Origin: Hofstenia miamia
Taxonomy: Eukaryota; Xenacoelomorpha; Acoela
DNA length: 29,312 bases
Reading direction: 5' to 3'
NCBI GenBank assembly: GCA_004352715.1
Contig: SCFE01000094.1
Coordinates: forward strand, 682,467 to 711,778
In this document: positions 1 to 9,477 of the stretch, one piece after another
Position numbering within the stretch: position 1 is the stretch's first letter
Layout: every line of letters begins with the position of its first letter
Translations under genes and position numbers: made by a program
Notes under the pieces: generated by a model
The model's database searches: none
What the model saw: only the letters and a program-made list of their open reading frames with translations
What the model was told of the DNA's origin: nothing

Positions 1-104
1 TATGTAAATTATTTTTACTTGGAAATATTTTTCGATTCCACTTTTTAAACAAGTATGTATATGTGGAAAATTAATACATATAAACTAAAAAGTAAAACTA
101 AAAA

Positions 105-264
105 AGTAAAAAAAATGCAAACTAAATAAGGCCACATAATTAACACAAAAACTAGTAAAAGTACATGCATGACGTCAGTAAAAGAAAGTAAAAAAATGCA
201 AACTAAATTAGGTCACATAAATATCACAAAAACTAGTAAAATTACATCCATGACCTCAGTAAAA
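105..264. repeat. Two-copy tandem repeat, period about 81 bp
   Basis: Two adjacent copies of a unit that begins with AGTAAAAAA, continues ATGCAAACTAAAT and ends ACTAGTAAAA..TACAT..ATGAC.TCAGTAAAA. The ATGCAAACTAAA core recurs at 115 and 196. The copies differ by scattered substitutions and one A-run indel. The first copy holds a palindromic TGACGTCA, which the second has lost (TGACCTCA). I see no convincing coding sense in this stretch. Confidence 0.75.
170..177. promoter_or_regulatory. CRE/ATF-type palindrome TGACGTCA
   Basis: This is a perfect 8-bp CRE consensus in the left unit of the tandem repeat, and the matching site in the right unit is degraded. It lies about 130-200 bp from two CCAAT boxes. 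This could be promoter sequence of a host gene or of an element lying outside the window. Function is inferred from motifs only. Confidence 0.3.
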
Positions 265-305
265 CACCCCACCAATATCCACGACGTCTCAGGTCAAAGA
301 CCAAC

Positions 306-381
306 CCTCTCGACCAATCAGCGAAAAGTGGCACGTCCTCCCCCCCACCTCTCGACCAATCAGAAAAAAGTGGCACGTCCT
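306..381. promoter_or_regulatory. Duplicated CCAAT-box module (34-bp unit, 42-bp spacing)
   Basis: Two copies, at 306-339 and 348-381, of a unit reading CCTCTCGACCAATCAG, then 4-5 A-rich bases, then AGTGGCACGTCCT. A C-run separates them. Each copy has a forward CCAAT box within GACCAATCAG, the usual NF-Y context, and a CACGTCC motif 3' of it. The copies differ at two bases. CCAAT boxes near a CRE point to polymerase II promoter or LTR regulatory DNA. No downstream plus-strand gene is visible, so the role stays open. Confidence 0.35.
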
Positions 382-494
382 GGAACCATTACTATACTAC
401 TGTTGTATTTGTCTTTCATCTACCCTTCTTCCAGCAGCTTTATGGGCTTGTCCATTGTTGTTAATATTTTGTGTGTTTCACCTATTGCTTGACC

Positions 495-1675
495 CATGCT
501 TATTTCTCCATATCACACTTGATCTCAAATTGTGTCCTAATACTTTCCATCATTCCCTTACAGATGTGGGAAACAGATTGTATTTCTAGTATCTGTTCTC
601 CCTTGAACTTAACATCACTAGTCACTCAACCTGTTGGATGTAATTCCATATGTTGTCACTCTTCTTCATTTTTTTTGGCATTTAGAATGATTTGATATTC
701 ATTTTTAAAACAATCCTTTTCATAGTACTCTATAAAATCACCCTTTAAAAGTTCATAGTTTCTCTTTATGTCAGTATCCAATAGCAAATAATGTTGGTAT
801 GCCATCCCTGTGAGGTATAGAGGAAATCTTGGTGCACTGATTCCTGGTTCATCTTCCTCTCTGCCATGGATATTTTGAAAATTTTCCATTAAATTTCATT
901 AATGTTGCCTTGCAAGGTATGGTGTCATTAGTTCTATTTTGTGTTAATATCAAACCCTCATACCTTGGTTTGCTGTGCTTTTTTACCATTTCCTCACATT
1001 GGAGTTGATTGGTTACTGCCTTTGTAATCTTGTTTATAAATTTTTGCTTTTCCTCATCAGTATCTTCATCAAGCTCTTCATAGTGTACTCATTTACTTGC
1101 ACTGTTGAGTGGTGCCTGTGATTCATTTTCTTTTGCTTGTTAAAATTCTATTTCATGCATTTGAATGTTTTCACAATCCTTATCTTCATTTAATTGTATT
1201 AGTCTTAACTTGTCTCTTAGCTGTTCAAGCTCTTCTGCCTGTATATCTTTGTCCTATATCAGCTGCCTATTCTCATTTTCTAATTGCTGATGCATCTTTT
1301 CCCATTTCTTTTGTTAGACTCTGACAGTTGTTGGGTGAGTGTGTTGACTTTGTTTTGGAATAGTTCATTCTGCCTGTCTAGTCTTGTTTCCATATCTGTC
1401 TTGAGTTCATTCAGATTGTTTTCACTTTTCTGTTCCATCTGTTTAACTTTATCCATCAATTGTTTTATCTTGTTTCTCAACAGCTTTTGTTTCATTAATT
1501 TTATTTAATATTTCAAAGATTTCTCAGGGACTCATTTTGGGAGACATGTGCAATGTCTGTAACTCTGTAGCAGGGGACAAATCTGTGTCTTCAAGTGTGA
1601 TGCTGAGCATGACACTCTAGGGGTTACCACTTTGTGTGCTGTCTTTTTGGTGCTACCTTTTCTTCCTTTAGTCAT
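495..1675 (-). pseudogene. Degenerate gag of an LTR retrotransposon (family Q, copy A)
   Basis: Read on the minus strand, this is a gag-like region broken by several frameshifts and stops. It starts with a basic N-terminus (ATG at 1675; MTKGRKGSTKK..). A long lysine- and glutamine-rich coiled coil follows (codons around 1495-1280: KIKQLMDKVKQMEQK.., TRLDRQNELFQNKVNTLTQQL). Next is a capsid-like segment at 889-656 (PRFPLYLTGMAYQHYLL.., ELLKGDFIEYYEKDCFKNEY), the hydrophobic/acidic pattern of the Retrotrans_gag family. Further downstream the residues SIRTQFEIKCDME resemble the gag near 22930 in the same window. The protein would form the virus-like particle. No protease or pol follows before the window edge. 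The capsid assignment is by pattern only. Confidence 0.6.
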
Positions 1676-2398
1676 TTTAGGAAATAGTTCATAGTGGCTT
1701 TCCTTCTCAGTTACAATTCTCAGTTCCCATTATAGTGCACTATGCTAGATGTGGATTGATTCTTCTACTGACTATCAAATTCTTTCTGGTATAACCATCT
1801 TGGTGCATATAATTACTCTTGACTAATAAGTAGTAGTGTCAGGGGTATCCAAGTTGTGTTACTGATTGTATCATAGGTGCCTGTGTTGAATGTAGAAGAA
1901 ATTTTTTGTTCTGAGAAGAAACAACTATCTTAACTCAGATAAAAGAAAATTTTTTACAGATCCTGCTTGTTCCTTTTAGCTGTCATGGTCACCATGTAAC
2001 ATCCTCTACCAGGCTTTGTTATCTGATTTCTTTATTATGCTATTATAATTAGAATGATACATTAGCTGGGAGGGATGTACTATTCTTATACTGCTTTACT
2101 TCTACATTTTAATTCCATTAACTATAATTAATAAATGGCATAATGAACACTATTTGTGTGACAAAGCTTTGCAGCATCAATTCCAGTTGTTGGTGATTGG
2201 GCATCCACCTGAAGTGAATCTCCACATCTAGTAACAACCACTCTTCTACATTCTAGTTGAATGAGTTCCACCTCTCAGCTCAGCAACATAACCTATGTGT
2301 ACCCTATCCTAGCTTGGTGCTTACTCAAGACAAGACACAACTCAACTTAGTCTTGATTTGTAAAGTGTACTGCATACTTGCAACCTGAATTGTTACTA
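1676..2398 (-). other. 5' leader of LTR-element family Q, copy A (noncoding)
   Basis: This lies between the gag start and the LTR-like region and has no credible ORF. It shares blocks with copies B, C and (inverted) D: GTCATGGTCACCATGTA at about 1981 (again near 6098), and ACACAACTCAACTTA near 2336 (also near 4828 and 6440). The reverse complement of TGTTACTA at 2391-2398, TAGTAACA, sits where a primer-binding site is expected. Confidence 0.45.
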
Positions 2399-3145
2399 GC
2401 TGCTTATTTAATATTTTATTTAGCCATTACCAAAATATATTGGCTTTAGTAAATTAATTAAATATCTAGAAGCTTCCTACCCTACAGGTAATAATCAATA
2501 CATGCTCAGTCACATTATTGGTCTAATTATAGTAACTAATTTAGATCTAAACAATGTAGATATAAATGCCTAAGTTTTGCTTACCAGCCTTATCTTGAAT
2601 TAATTATCATTATACATGTAAGAGAATGATCAATAGTCAGCTAAATGGAGTTAAAAATTCTTAACTGTAGTCCTAGCATAAGTGCACTTTCAGTGCTTGG
2701 CACAAGGAACCTTGAATTATTCCTGTGATGGATCCTCACCACAAATAAACACCAATCATTTAGCTTGACATTCTTTTTAGTAATCAAACTGTAGCAAAAA
2801 TAAGTAAAAAGAATTCTGAAGAAATTTCTTTATCAATTGTTTCAATGAATCTCAATCTATTTATAGTTAACTTAAAAAAGTACCTGTTGATTTCAAAATT
2901 TGAATTGTTTGTCTGCCAATATTGTAGAGTCACTCAGGGCCTCTCTTTNNNNNNNNNNNNNNNNNNNNNAAACACCAATCATTTAGCTTGACATTCTTTT
3001 TAGTAATCAAACTGTAGCAAAAATAAGTAAAAAGAATTCTGAAGAAATTTCTTTATCAATTGTTTCAATGAATCTCAATCTATTTATAGTTAACTTAAAA
3101 AAGTACCTGTTGATTTCAAAATTTGAATTGTTTGTCTGCCAATAT
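2399..3145 (-). repeat. LTR-like region of family Q, copy A (contains an assembly gap)
   Basis: Read on the minus strand this is the upstream control region of the gag copy A. It holds a TATA-type box (reverse complement of CTATTTATAG at 2857-2866, again at 3080-3089 because of the gap duplication) and the conserved ACAGGTAC block near 3110-3117. The same sequence occurs at 4935-5450 and 6525-7010 on this strand, and at 8930-9477 on the plus strand. An LTR is inferred from repetition, TATA box and position ahead of gag. I cannot place exact TG..CA ends. Confidence 0.5.
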
Positions 3146-3171
3146 TGTAGAGTCACTCAGGGCCTCTCTTT
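2747..3171. other. Assembly gap (21 N) flanked by an identical 202-bp direct duplication
   Basis: N runs from 2949 to 2969. The 202 bases before it (2747-2948) and the 202 after it (2970-3171) read identically, from AAACACCAATCATTTAGC to GGGCCTCTCTTT. An exact duplication that starts and stops at gap edges is what an unmerged contig overlap produces. The true sequence probably has one copy. Confidence 0.85.
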
Positions 3172-3510
3172 TATTTTATACTAATTCTAGGCACTCTCAA
3201 ATTAATTTGGTGCTATTTTGTTTAATGAATTGTTAATTTGTGATTTTTTTGAACCTAAGTTTTGAACTTAGTGATTGTCCCCTCAGAGCTTTAGATTATG
3301 TGTAATTGCTCAGTTAATTTCAAAGGGAAATGAACTTTTGTAAAAAACTGTAAATATTTACCTTCTTTTGTTATAAATAGGGAACTTGAATGTAAGCAAA
3401 TGTCAAATAAATTTCATTCTTGCTGGATACCATTTGCTTTTTTATTATTTTATATTTTACTAACCATTTTAGCTATGGTATGAATTTTATAATAATGAAA
3501 TTGTAAGATC
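3146..3510 (+). repeat. LTR-like repeat of family P, copy 1
   Basis: It begins TGTAGAGTCACTCAGGGCCTCT. It carries a TATA box (TATAAATA, 3372-3379) and a close AATAAA (3406-3411), a compact LTR-promoter layout, and ends before TGGTGATAATGTGGGAG at 3511, which looks like a primer-binding site. A diverged copy with the same order of blocks lies at 10485-10862. The two copies have unrelated left flanks, which fixes the left edge at TGTAGAG. The right edge is inferred from the TGG of the putative primer site and lacks a clear CA. Confidence 0.5.
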
Positions 3511-3880
3511 TGGTGATAATGTGGGAGGAACTCCACTGTGCCTGGGGTGATAACTTGCTCCTTAACAGATGTGAGCCCATATTGTGGTCGCTTTAGGCTA
3601 CATGTAGGCCATAGGCACAAATTAGAACACACCTTGAATATACTATGCCGTTGGTGTACACGAATACATGGTAACTACACATTATTTAATATCTTATTAC
3701 ATGAGCTGAGAAGATAACCCTGGAGATAAATTATTTGTATTGAGACACACAATTAGCACCTTGGATTTGTATGGATGGATTCAAATGGCTTGGCTTCAGC
3801 AAGATGCTGTGTGAATTGGTCACTACTTTAACCATCTTGGAATTACTTTTTTCTACAATGAAATTGGCGAATTACCAATC
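3511..3880 (+). other. Leader-like sequence 3' of family P LTR, copy 1
   Basis: No credible ORF. It is colinear with 10863-11270, sharing AACTCCACTGTG, TACATGAGCTGAG, GAGACACA.AATTAGCACCTTGG and GAATTGGT in the same order. It begins with the TGGTGATAAT motif and so reads as the untranslated leader of an LTR element whose coding part is missing. Confidence 0.4.
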
Positions 3881-4209
3881 TTCATTTGTTTTGTTAGAAA
3901 GTGGGTTGCTCTCAGCGATGGTAATCTTCTGCAACCTTTGTACTGCTTGAGCTGCTAGATGCATCCCAAGATTCTACAATATGGCTAAAAATAATGAAGT
4001 AAATTTACCCCTTTTTTTTGCCAAATTAGTAGGTTCAACAAATAATAATTCTTAATCAATTGCACTGATATTTCTTAGTTGCATAATACAAAAAAATTTA
4101 AGTTTATAATAAGTTTTATAATATATTTCTAATCACATTTTAAATTTGATCCTAAGTTTCTTTCACTGACTTTCTTTCTTAGCAGCTTAGTTTTTGGGAT
4201 GATGCTACA
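3881..4209. repeat. Noncoding junction; right part is repeat block R
   Basis: No gene seen. From about 4000 the sequence resembles two other blocks in the window (about 5500-5670 and 7560-7700), all ending in (T)AGCAG.TT followed by a TGATG.TATGCTACA-type end. Block R always abuts a truncated coding remnant, so it probably marks a recurrent element end or deletion junction. Confidence 0.35.
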
Positions 4210-4600
4210 CTTGTTCTTCTTTGACATATATTTCATGTGTTATTATTTCTTCTTGCTTTTCTTCCTCAGTTAATTTGATTAGTCTGAGTTTGTTGCATAG
4301 TTACTTGAGTTCCTGTGACTGCATTTCATTATCCTCTACCAAATATTTGTTTTCTTTTTCCAACTCTCACTACATTGGTTCCCATCACTCATTCTGTTCA
4401 ATAAATTTTTTATTGACTTGCCTAGTTGTTAGGTTAAACTTTTTACATCTTGTTGGGATAGTTGTCCTTATTCTTCTAGTCTTTGACTCATGTCTTTTTT
4501 AAGTTCTTTCATAGCATCTCCTACCAGGTCCAATGTCAAGTTATCCAAATCTAATACTTTGGCTCTCTATTAATTTGGCAGGAAGGGATCTATTCTTTCT
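4210..4600 (-). pseudogene. Gag N-terminal coiled-coil fragment (family Q, copy B)
   Basis: The minus-strand reading gives DMSQRLEEQGQLSQQDVKSL-like residues followed by Q/N-rich coil, matching copy A (DMETRLDRQNELFQNKVNTL). Several stops and shifts break it, and it ends abruptly at block R near 4210. Only the N-terminal coiled-coil part remains, with no capsid, zinc knuckle or pol. The plus-strand ORF over the same bases is a shadow. Confidence 0.5.
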
Positions 4601-4934
4601 CAACTGCTTTATGAATTAGTAATATCACCCTGTTAACTTTAATTAGCAGACATGTTATCAATCACTATTTAGGTGAGGTTTCTTCACAGTTGTCTGGTTT
4701 GTTGGGCATCTGCCCAAAGTGGTTCTTCTTATCAGCAATAAATATAGTAATCCAACTCCTTTGATGAATCCCCAGCACTCATTGCAAAAAAATTATTATG
4801 TTTACCCTAACCTATGACAGTGTTTACTAATGATTAGACACAACTCAACTTAAAATATTTTGTATTGTGTGATGTTGTGTTTCAGTTCTAATAAGTAAAC
4901 TGACATAAGTTTCATTCAACCTGACTTGTCACTA
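4601..4934 (-). other. Leader of family Q, copy B (noncoding)
   Basis: No ORF. It contains the family landmarks ACACAACTCAACTTA and, at 4927-4934, the reverse complement of TAGTGACA, the putative primer-binding site position. It is colinear with 1676-2398 and with the inverted copy at 9478-9750. Confidence 0.4.
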
Positions 4935-5460
4935 GCTGCTTCATTAACAATTTAATATCTTTAATATTTTGCCATTACTGGGAAACTATTGGCATTCAAA
5001 TTTCTCATTAAATACAAAGCAGCTTCCTACCTTACATTTAAATGGGATAATTAATATAATAAATGGTCTCATTATCAGTCCCTTTATAATAAACAATTTA
5101 GATCTAAAAAGAGATTAAGATATATCCTGTTTAGCTAACTAGCCATTTCCAAATTCTTATAATGTACATGATGGAAAGTGATCAATAGTCTGCTAAACAA
5201 AAGATGAAAAACTCTTAACCATACACCTAACTTAAATACATTTCATGAATCAGGTGCAAAGAACCTTGAATCATTCCCATCATGGAGTTCTGACCACTAC
5301 TCTGCATGAACCATTTAGGTTGACATTTCTATTAATTAATCAAACTGTAAGCAAAATAAGAATTCCAAAGAATTTACTTCATCAATTGTTACATTGTTTC
5401 CTTTCTATTTATACTTTAAATCAAAACAAGTACCTGTAAATTTGAACTTTAAATAACTAT
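4935..5460 (-). repeat. LTR-like region of family Q, copy B
   Basis: Minus-strand sequence with the conserved blocks of this family: reverse complement of AAGTACCTGT near 5430, a TATA box (TATAAATA, reverse complement at 5406-5413), AGCTTCCTACC and AATTTAGATCTAAA. It aligns by eye with copies at 2399-3145, 6525-7010 and 8930-9477. The plus-strand ORF at 5245-5439 falls in this repeat and has no coding support. Confidence 0.5.
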
Positions 5461-5669
5461 GACACTTCTACCTAGTTTACTAAAAATAACAAAAAGCAAC
5501 TTCACCCTCAGATTTCTGCCAAATTAATTTACCAGCAAATACTTGCTCATACAATTTTATATTTAATTGATAAATCTTGGTTAGCAAAATATCATTACTT
5601 AATGTTGCTTAATTAATTATAATCATCTTTCTTCTTTCCTTTTTGATCTTGGTTTTCAGCAGCTTCAGT
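5461..5669. repeat. Repeat block R, second copy (noncoding)
   Basis: This AT-rich stretch separates copies B and C of family Q. It resembles 4000-4209 and 7560-7700, with AAATCTTGGTTAG and a terminal CAGCAGCTTCAGTTATGCTACA. No gene is visible. Confidence 0.35.
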
Positions 5670-5890
5670 TATGCTACAATTTTACCACTGTTTCCTTTTT
5701 TTAATACATTTGTTCACATTTTTCCATCAGCTGTTGTATTTCAGCTTTCAACATTATTTCCATTTCATGACTTTTTCTTATGATTTCATAAATTTTTTTG
5801 AGGGCTTGTCTCTGGAGACATGTGGTTTGTTTGCATCTTATTTTTGGTTCAGATTCTTTCCTTACCAATACATCTAAGTTAGTAGTGGTG
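5670..5890 (-). pseudogene. Gag N-terminal fragment (family Q, copy C)
   Basis: The minus strand encodes a short open stretch that includes ALKKIYEIIRKSHEMEIML and KAEIQQLMEKCEQMY, a classic heptad-like coiled coil. It corresponds to the N-terminal coil of gag copy A (EIFEILNKINE..). A stop follows, and the fragment is cut at block R near 5670. The plus-strand ORF here is a shadow. Confidence 0.45.
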
Positions 5891-7020
5891 ACATATTGAT
5901 CTCTTTGTTTTGGTTTTCATGTTGGTGATTGTTAATTTTTCTTTTATGCTGAAGAAATCTATCTAATGGTATTTTTCAATAATTGCTCTCACCAAATGAT
6001 TATTTGTTCAGATTTTTCTAGTATGCAATAAAGAAAAACTTCAATGCTTTTAATGATAAATTGCTGATTCTCAATGATATTTTTTTATCTTTGTGCCTGT
6101 CATGGTCACCATGTAGAATCTCATTCCAGGCCCAATTACAAATGAATTAAATCTTTAAATTTATTTCCACTTTTTTGGTGGGAAGGCACCTAACAAATAA
6201 CTGCTCACAACAATAAATGGTTGTATTTCCTTTACTGTAATTAATGATTTAACCACCATTCACTATTTAGGTGATGTCTCTATGCTGGGCTACTCTCCAG
6301 AGGGGCCTCTGCTTTTGGCTGTTCTCTATGTCATCAATTAATCCACTTTGATATCTGATTTGATGTTTGGCTGCCCTTAGCCCAGCAAACAGTTATTATG
6401 TGTAACCTAGCTTACAGTGGTGCTACTAATATGCATGACACAACTCAACTTATCTCTCTAGGGATTTTGGATAATTGTACAAAGTAAATAGAACTCTCAT
6501 TGCACTATGAAACCAGGAATGATACTAAGCTGCTCAATACATAACAAATAGTTAGATACTAGAAATCCAGATATTTAATAATTATGAAAAACTATCAGCT
6601 AATAATTGTATACATCACAAATAGGTAACAGCTTCCTAACCTACATTTAGTAATAATGAATAAACAATTAATTATATATGGTCAATTATTTCATTCAATT
6701 TGTATCTAAAAAGCTAAGATATACCCTACATTTGGCTAACCTGCTCTTTCTGAATTTGTTACTACATGTATAAATGAAAAACAAAAGATTGCAGGTTAAG
6801 CAAAAAGGAAAAAATTCCTTAAAATTACACCTAACATAGATGTATTTCATTGTGGCATCAATCAATGCATAACAAACAATTTCGTCATTAGTATTTTAAA
6901 TTTAGTAAATATCAATTGTACAATATATTTATATGAATTTGTATTACCCCTTTTGACTTAAAGAAGAGTGTTAGACAATCTTTGCAATTTTAAATGTTTG
7001 AATCATCTGCTGTGCAGTAA
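5891..7020 (-). repeat. Leader and LTR-like region of family Q, copy C
   Basis: It carries the same landmarks in the same order as copies A and B: GTCATGGTCACCATGTA near 6098, GGTGATGTCTCTATGCTGGGC near 6272, ACACAACTCAACTTA near 6440, AGCTTCCTAACCTACATTTA near 6631, and AAGATATACCC near 6717. It is more diverged toward 7000, where the ACAGGTAC block is no longer recognisable. No ORF worth reporting. Confidence 0.45.
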
Positions 7021-7700
7021 TTCTGATTTAATTGATTACCATGTAAAAGGTTAATGAGGGACTTGTTAGTGTTTACTCATAGTTTCACAGTATGCTTTTA
7101 TTGTTTCTTTTGTTTATCAAATACCTGTTTTTATGTTTAAATACTTTAATTTTGTTATTGAAAGTTTAATAGATTTTACTCTACCCTTATTACTAGTTGT
7201 GTATGTTATTTATTAAAATGCTTTTCTAAATTATCTGATAGTTGTTGAGGGTGCCTTGTTCAGGTACAGCTTTACAAGTTTCATCTCTATGGCACTTCAG
7301 CAGATTTACATATAGGGCTTTTAACAACTGCTTGTCTTTTGATATGTTTATTATATTTAATGCAGCACCTAAATTGCATGAGCTGAGGCCTGCACTGAAT
7401 TTAGGTACACAAGTATGCAGGGTACACTTCACACCCAAGAACTTATAGGGCCTCTCTTGTTTTTTACTTGAATTAGGGCTCCTGTCTTATATGACTTTTT
7501 TGATAAATGTTCTCAATGTCAGTTAGGCTGAGTGTGGCCATGCATCATTCCCTTACCTGATCTCCCACATTTGTATATTAAATCTTGGTTAGTTAATCAA
7601 TCACAATAAATGCTAATTTAATTCTTATTGTATATTTTCTTTTAATCTTAGTTCTTTAACCACTTAGCAGTTTATTTTGATGATTTATGCTACATTATGT
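7021..7700. other. Noncoding stretch with partial P-like start and third R block
   Basis: No confident gene. At 7447 the sequence TAGGGCCTCTCTTG resembles the start of family P (3158, 10497), and CATGAGCTGAGG near 7378 is also shared with P leaders. Block R lies at about 7560-7700. Two overlapping ORFs on opposite strands at 7226-7448 show no recognisable motif. They are in slightly less AT-rich DNA and could be a captured fragment. Confidence 0.3.
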
Positions 7701-7917
7701 CCAGATTTGATATCAAGCCACAATGCACAGTGAGACTTATGAAAAGGGGTTAGCACCAAGATTTTGGGAAAAAATACAGGAAGCAAACATTATCTAGCCA
7801 CAATCAAAATGGTGACAATGCCAACAACAACAAATAATTATAAGATGATTGGAGAAAAAATCAAAATGTGAATACTGAAATGCACACCACTGAAAACAAT
7901 ATCAATTCCAATGATAA

Positions 7918-8771
7918 TGCTACAATAGGGCTACCAAAGGAAAAAAGGTAGTGAAAGCATTCCTTCACAAACATAATTTATATGTCAACACAAAAAAGAA
8001 AGCAAAAGTATTGATCAACAGGGATAACTACAAAAAGACAAAAACATTAATGCTGAGAAATGACAATCATGAAAGGATATTCTTTGAAGGAGAAATAACA
8101 CCATATGATCTATATAGCAAAGGAGAACCAATAAGCAAACAACTAAAAATAGTAAAAGAAGAAATAGAAAAAAACAATGCTATTCTCAGGAGTGAATGAT
8201 ATCATGTTTTTAGAATATTGGAATAAACAATATAGATAATATGATGTATCTAAGAGAATCGAGATAATCATGATGATAAGAATGAATAAAAACAATCCTG
8301 AAGAGGTCACAAAAGAAAGAGGGGTGAAACAAATTAAGCTTCTTTTGCAAAGACATGGTAATCACAAGAAGTCTACTAAAGATGGTTAGATTTTTCTACC
8401 CTGAAAATACAATGCACAAAGAACTGGCCCATACAAGCAGAGCAGATGCCCAAATGACACTAATGAAAAGAATAAAATATTTATGGTTATACAAGAGATT
8501 CTACAGTATATTTTTACCAAAAATGATAATGGAAACAATACAAGACACAAAAATAATAAATTATGCAGACACAATGACAACCAAAAAAGAATCAGTTCTC
8601 AACACAACTAAGCAACCACAATTCAATAACATAGACTGGGAACAAGTCAAAGCTGAAACACTAATAAAAAGAGCAGACACATTATTACATGGAGAAAGAA
8701 CTATCCTCAAATCAACAAATGCTGAGCTCATGCTTAGCATTATCATACAAATTTCTAAATGTCTCAAATAA
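7918..8771 (+). pseudogene. Unidentified broken coding remnant, lysine-rich
   Basis: Two open stretches in different frames. The first (7918-8199) contains KKKAKVLINRDNYKKTK and an acidic tail (ITPYDLYSKGEPISKQL, IVKEEIEKNN). The second (8355-8771) ends NIDWEQVKAETLIKRADTLL and then a C-terminus. Codon usage and the hydrophilic, charged composition look protein-coding, and the 8200-8354 link is full of stops. I do not recognise the family. It begins just after an R block, where family Q copies carry gag, so a structural or accessory protein of a retroelement is possible. No nucleic-acid or catalytic motif is visible. Confidence 0.4.
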
Positions 8772-8929
8772 AGAGAAAAGAAGATCAAGAAAAAGAATTA
8801 ATATATTAATAATATACACTAATCAATTTTAATATAATAATATGAACAAGTACATGTTGCCTAATTGCTTGACAAAAATTGAGAATGAATCCCTCCTCAT
8901 TGATTTTAGTTTATGAGAAAGGACCAGTC

Positions 8930-9477
8930 AGACAACATACATGGTGTATGCAAAATAAAATCACAACAGGTACTTGTTTTAATTAAACGTTTTTGTAAAA
9001 ATTCAAGCATCAATATTCACAAAGAATAGTAATGGGTTGATGAAATAAATTCTTCAGAATTGCATTTATCTTAATATTATTTTATGGATTGATTTATTAG
9101 TGATAATGTCAAGCTAAGCATTTCATGCAAAGTAGCAGTGAAGATGCCATCTTGAGATCAAATATTTAGGTTTGAATCCCTGTCCATGAAATGCATTTAG
9201 GCTATGAATAGGTGTAAGGTTTTTCCACTATAATGCTATGCTTGCTTTTGATTGCAACTTGTTTTGCATGTAGTAACAAAATTGATAAAGGCTGAGTAGC
9301 TACCATATGATTAACTTTACTATGTTAGATCCAAGTTAATGACTATAACTGACTGATAAGAGACTGTGTCAAATTGTATTCAATTATTAAATATTAAGTT
9401 CGGGAGCTGCTTTGTTAATTAATTAATTACATGTTAAAATTTGATTTGATTAATGTATTTATTTTACAATCAGCAGC
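8930..9477 (+). repeat. LTR-like region of family Q, copy D (inverted relative to A-C)
   Basis: Plus-strand sequence starting near ACAACAGGTACTTGTTTT (8962). It runs colinearly with the reverse complement of the copies at 2399-3145, 4935-5460 and 6525-7010 and ends at CAGCAGC before TAGTGTCAA (9478). Its TATA box is lost. The opposite orientation makes a large inverted repeat with copy C. Confidence 0.45.
9118..9194 (+). ncRNA. tRNA-like hairpin segment inside LTR-like copy D (tentative)
   Basis: GCATTTCATG (9118-9127) and CATGAAATGC (9185-9194) form a perfect 10-bp terminal stem. Between them lie GTAGCAGTGAAGATGC, loosely like a pol III A box, the hairpin AAGAT-GCC-ATCTT, and GGTTTGAATCCC, close to the B-box consensus GGTTCGAATCC. 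The 77-base span suits a tRNA or tRNA-derived SINE head. The acceptor stem is too long and the D arm is poor, so chance or a decayed tRNA-like piece are both possible. Confidence 0.2.

Noticed and set aside
169-492. 107-codon plus ORF
   Set aside because: It is a translation of tandem repeats and CCAAT modules (two near-identical peptide repeats), with no codon or motif support.
4221-4502. 93-codon Ser-rich plus ORF
   Set aside because: It is the antisense shadow of the gag coiled coil on the minus strand.
7226-7448. Overlapping ORFs on both strands
   Set aside because: Neither shows a recognisable domain and the overlap suggests chance. Kept only as a note in the noncoding stretch.
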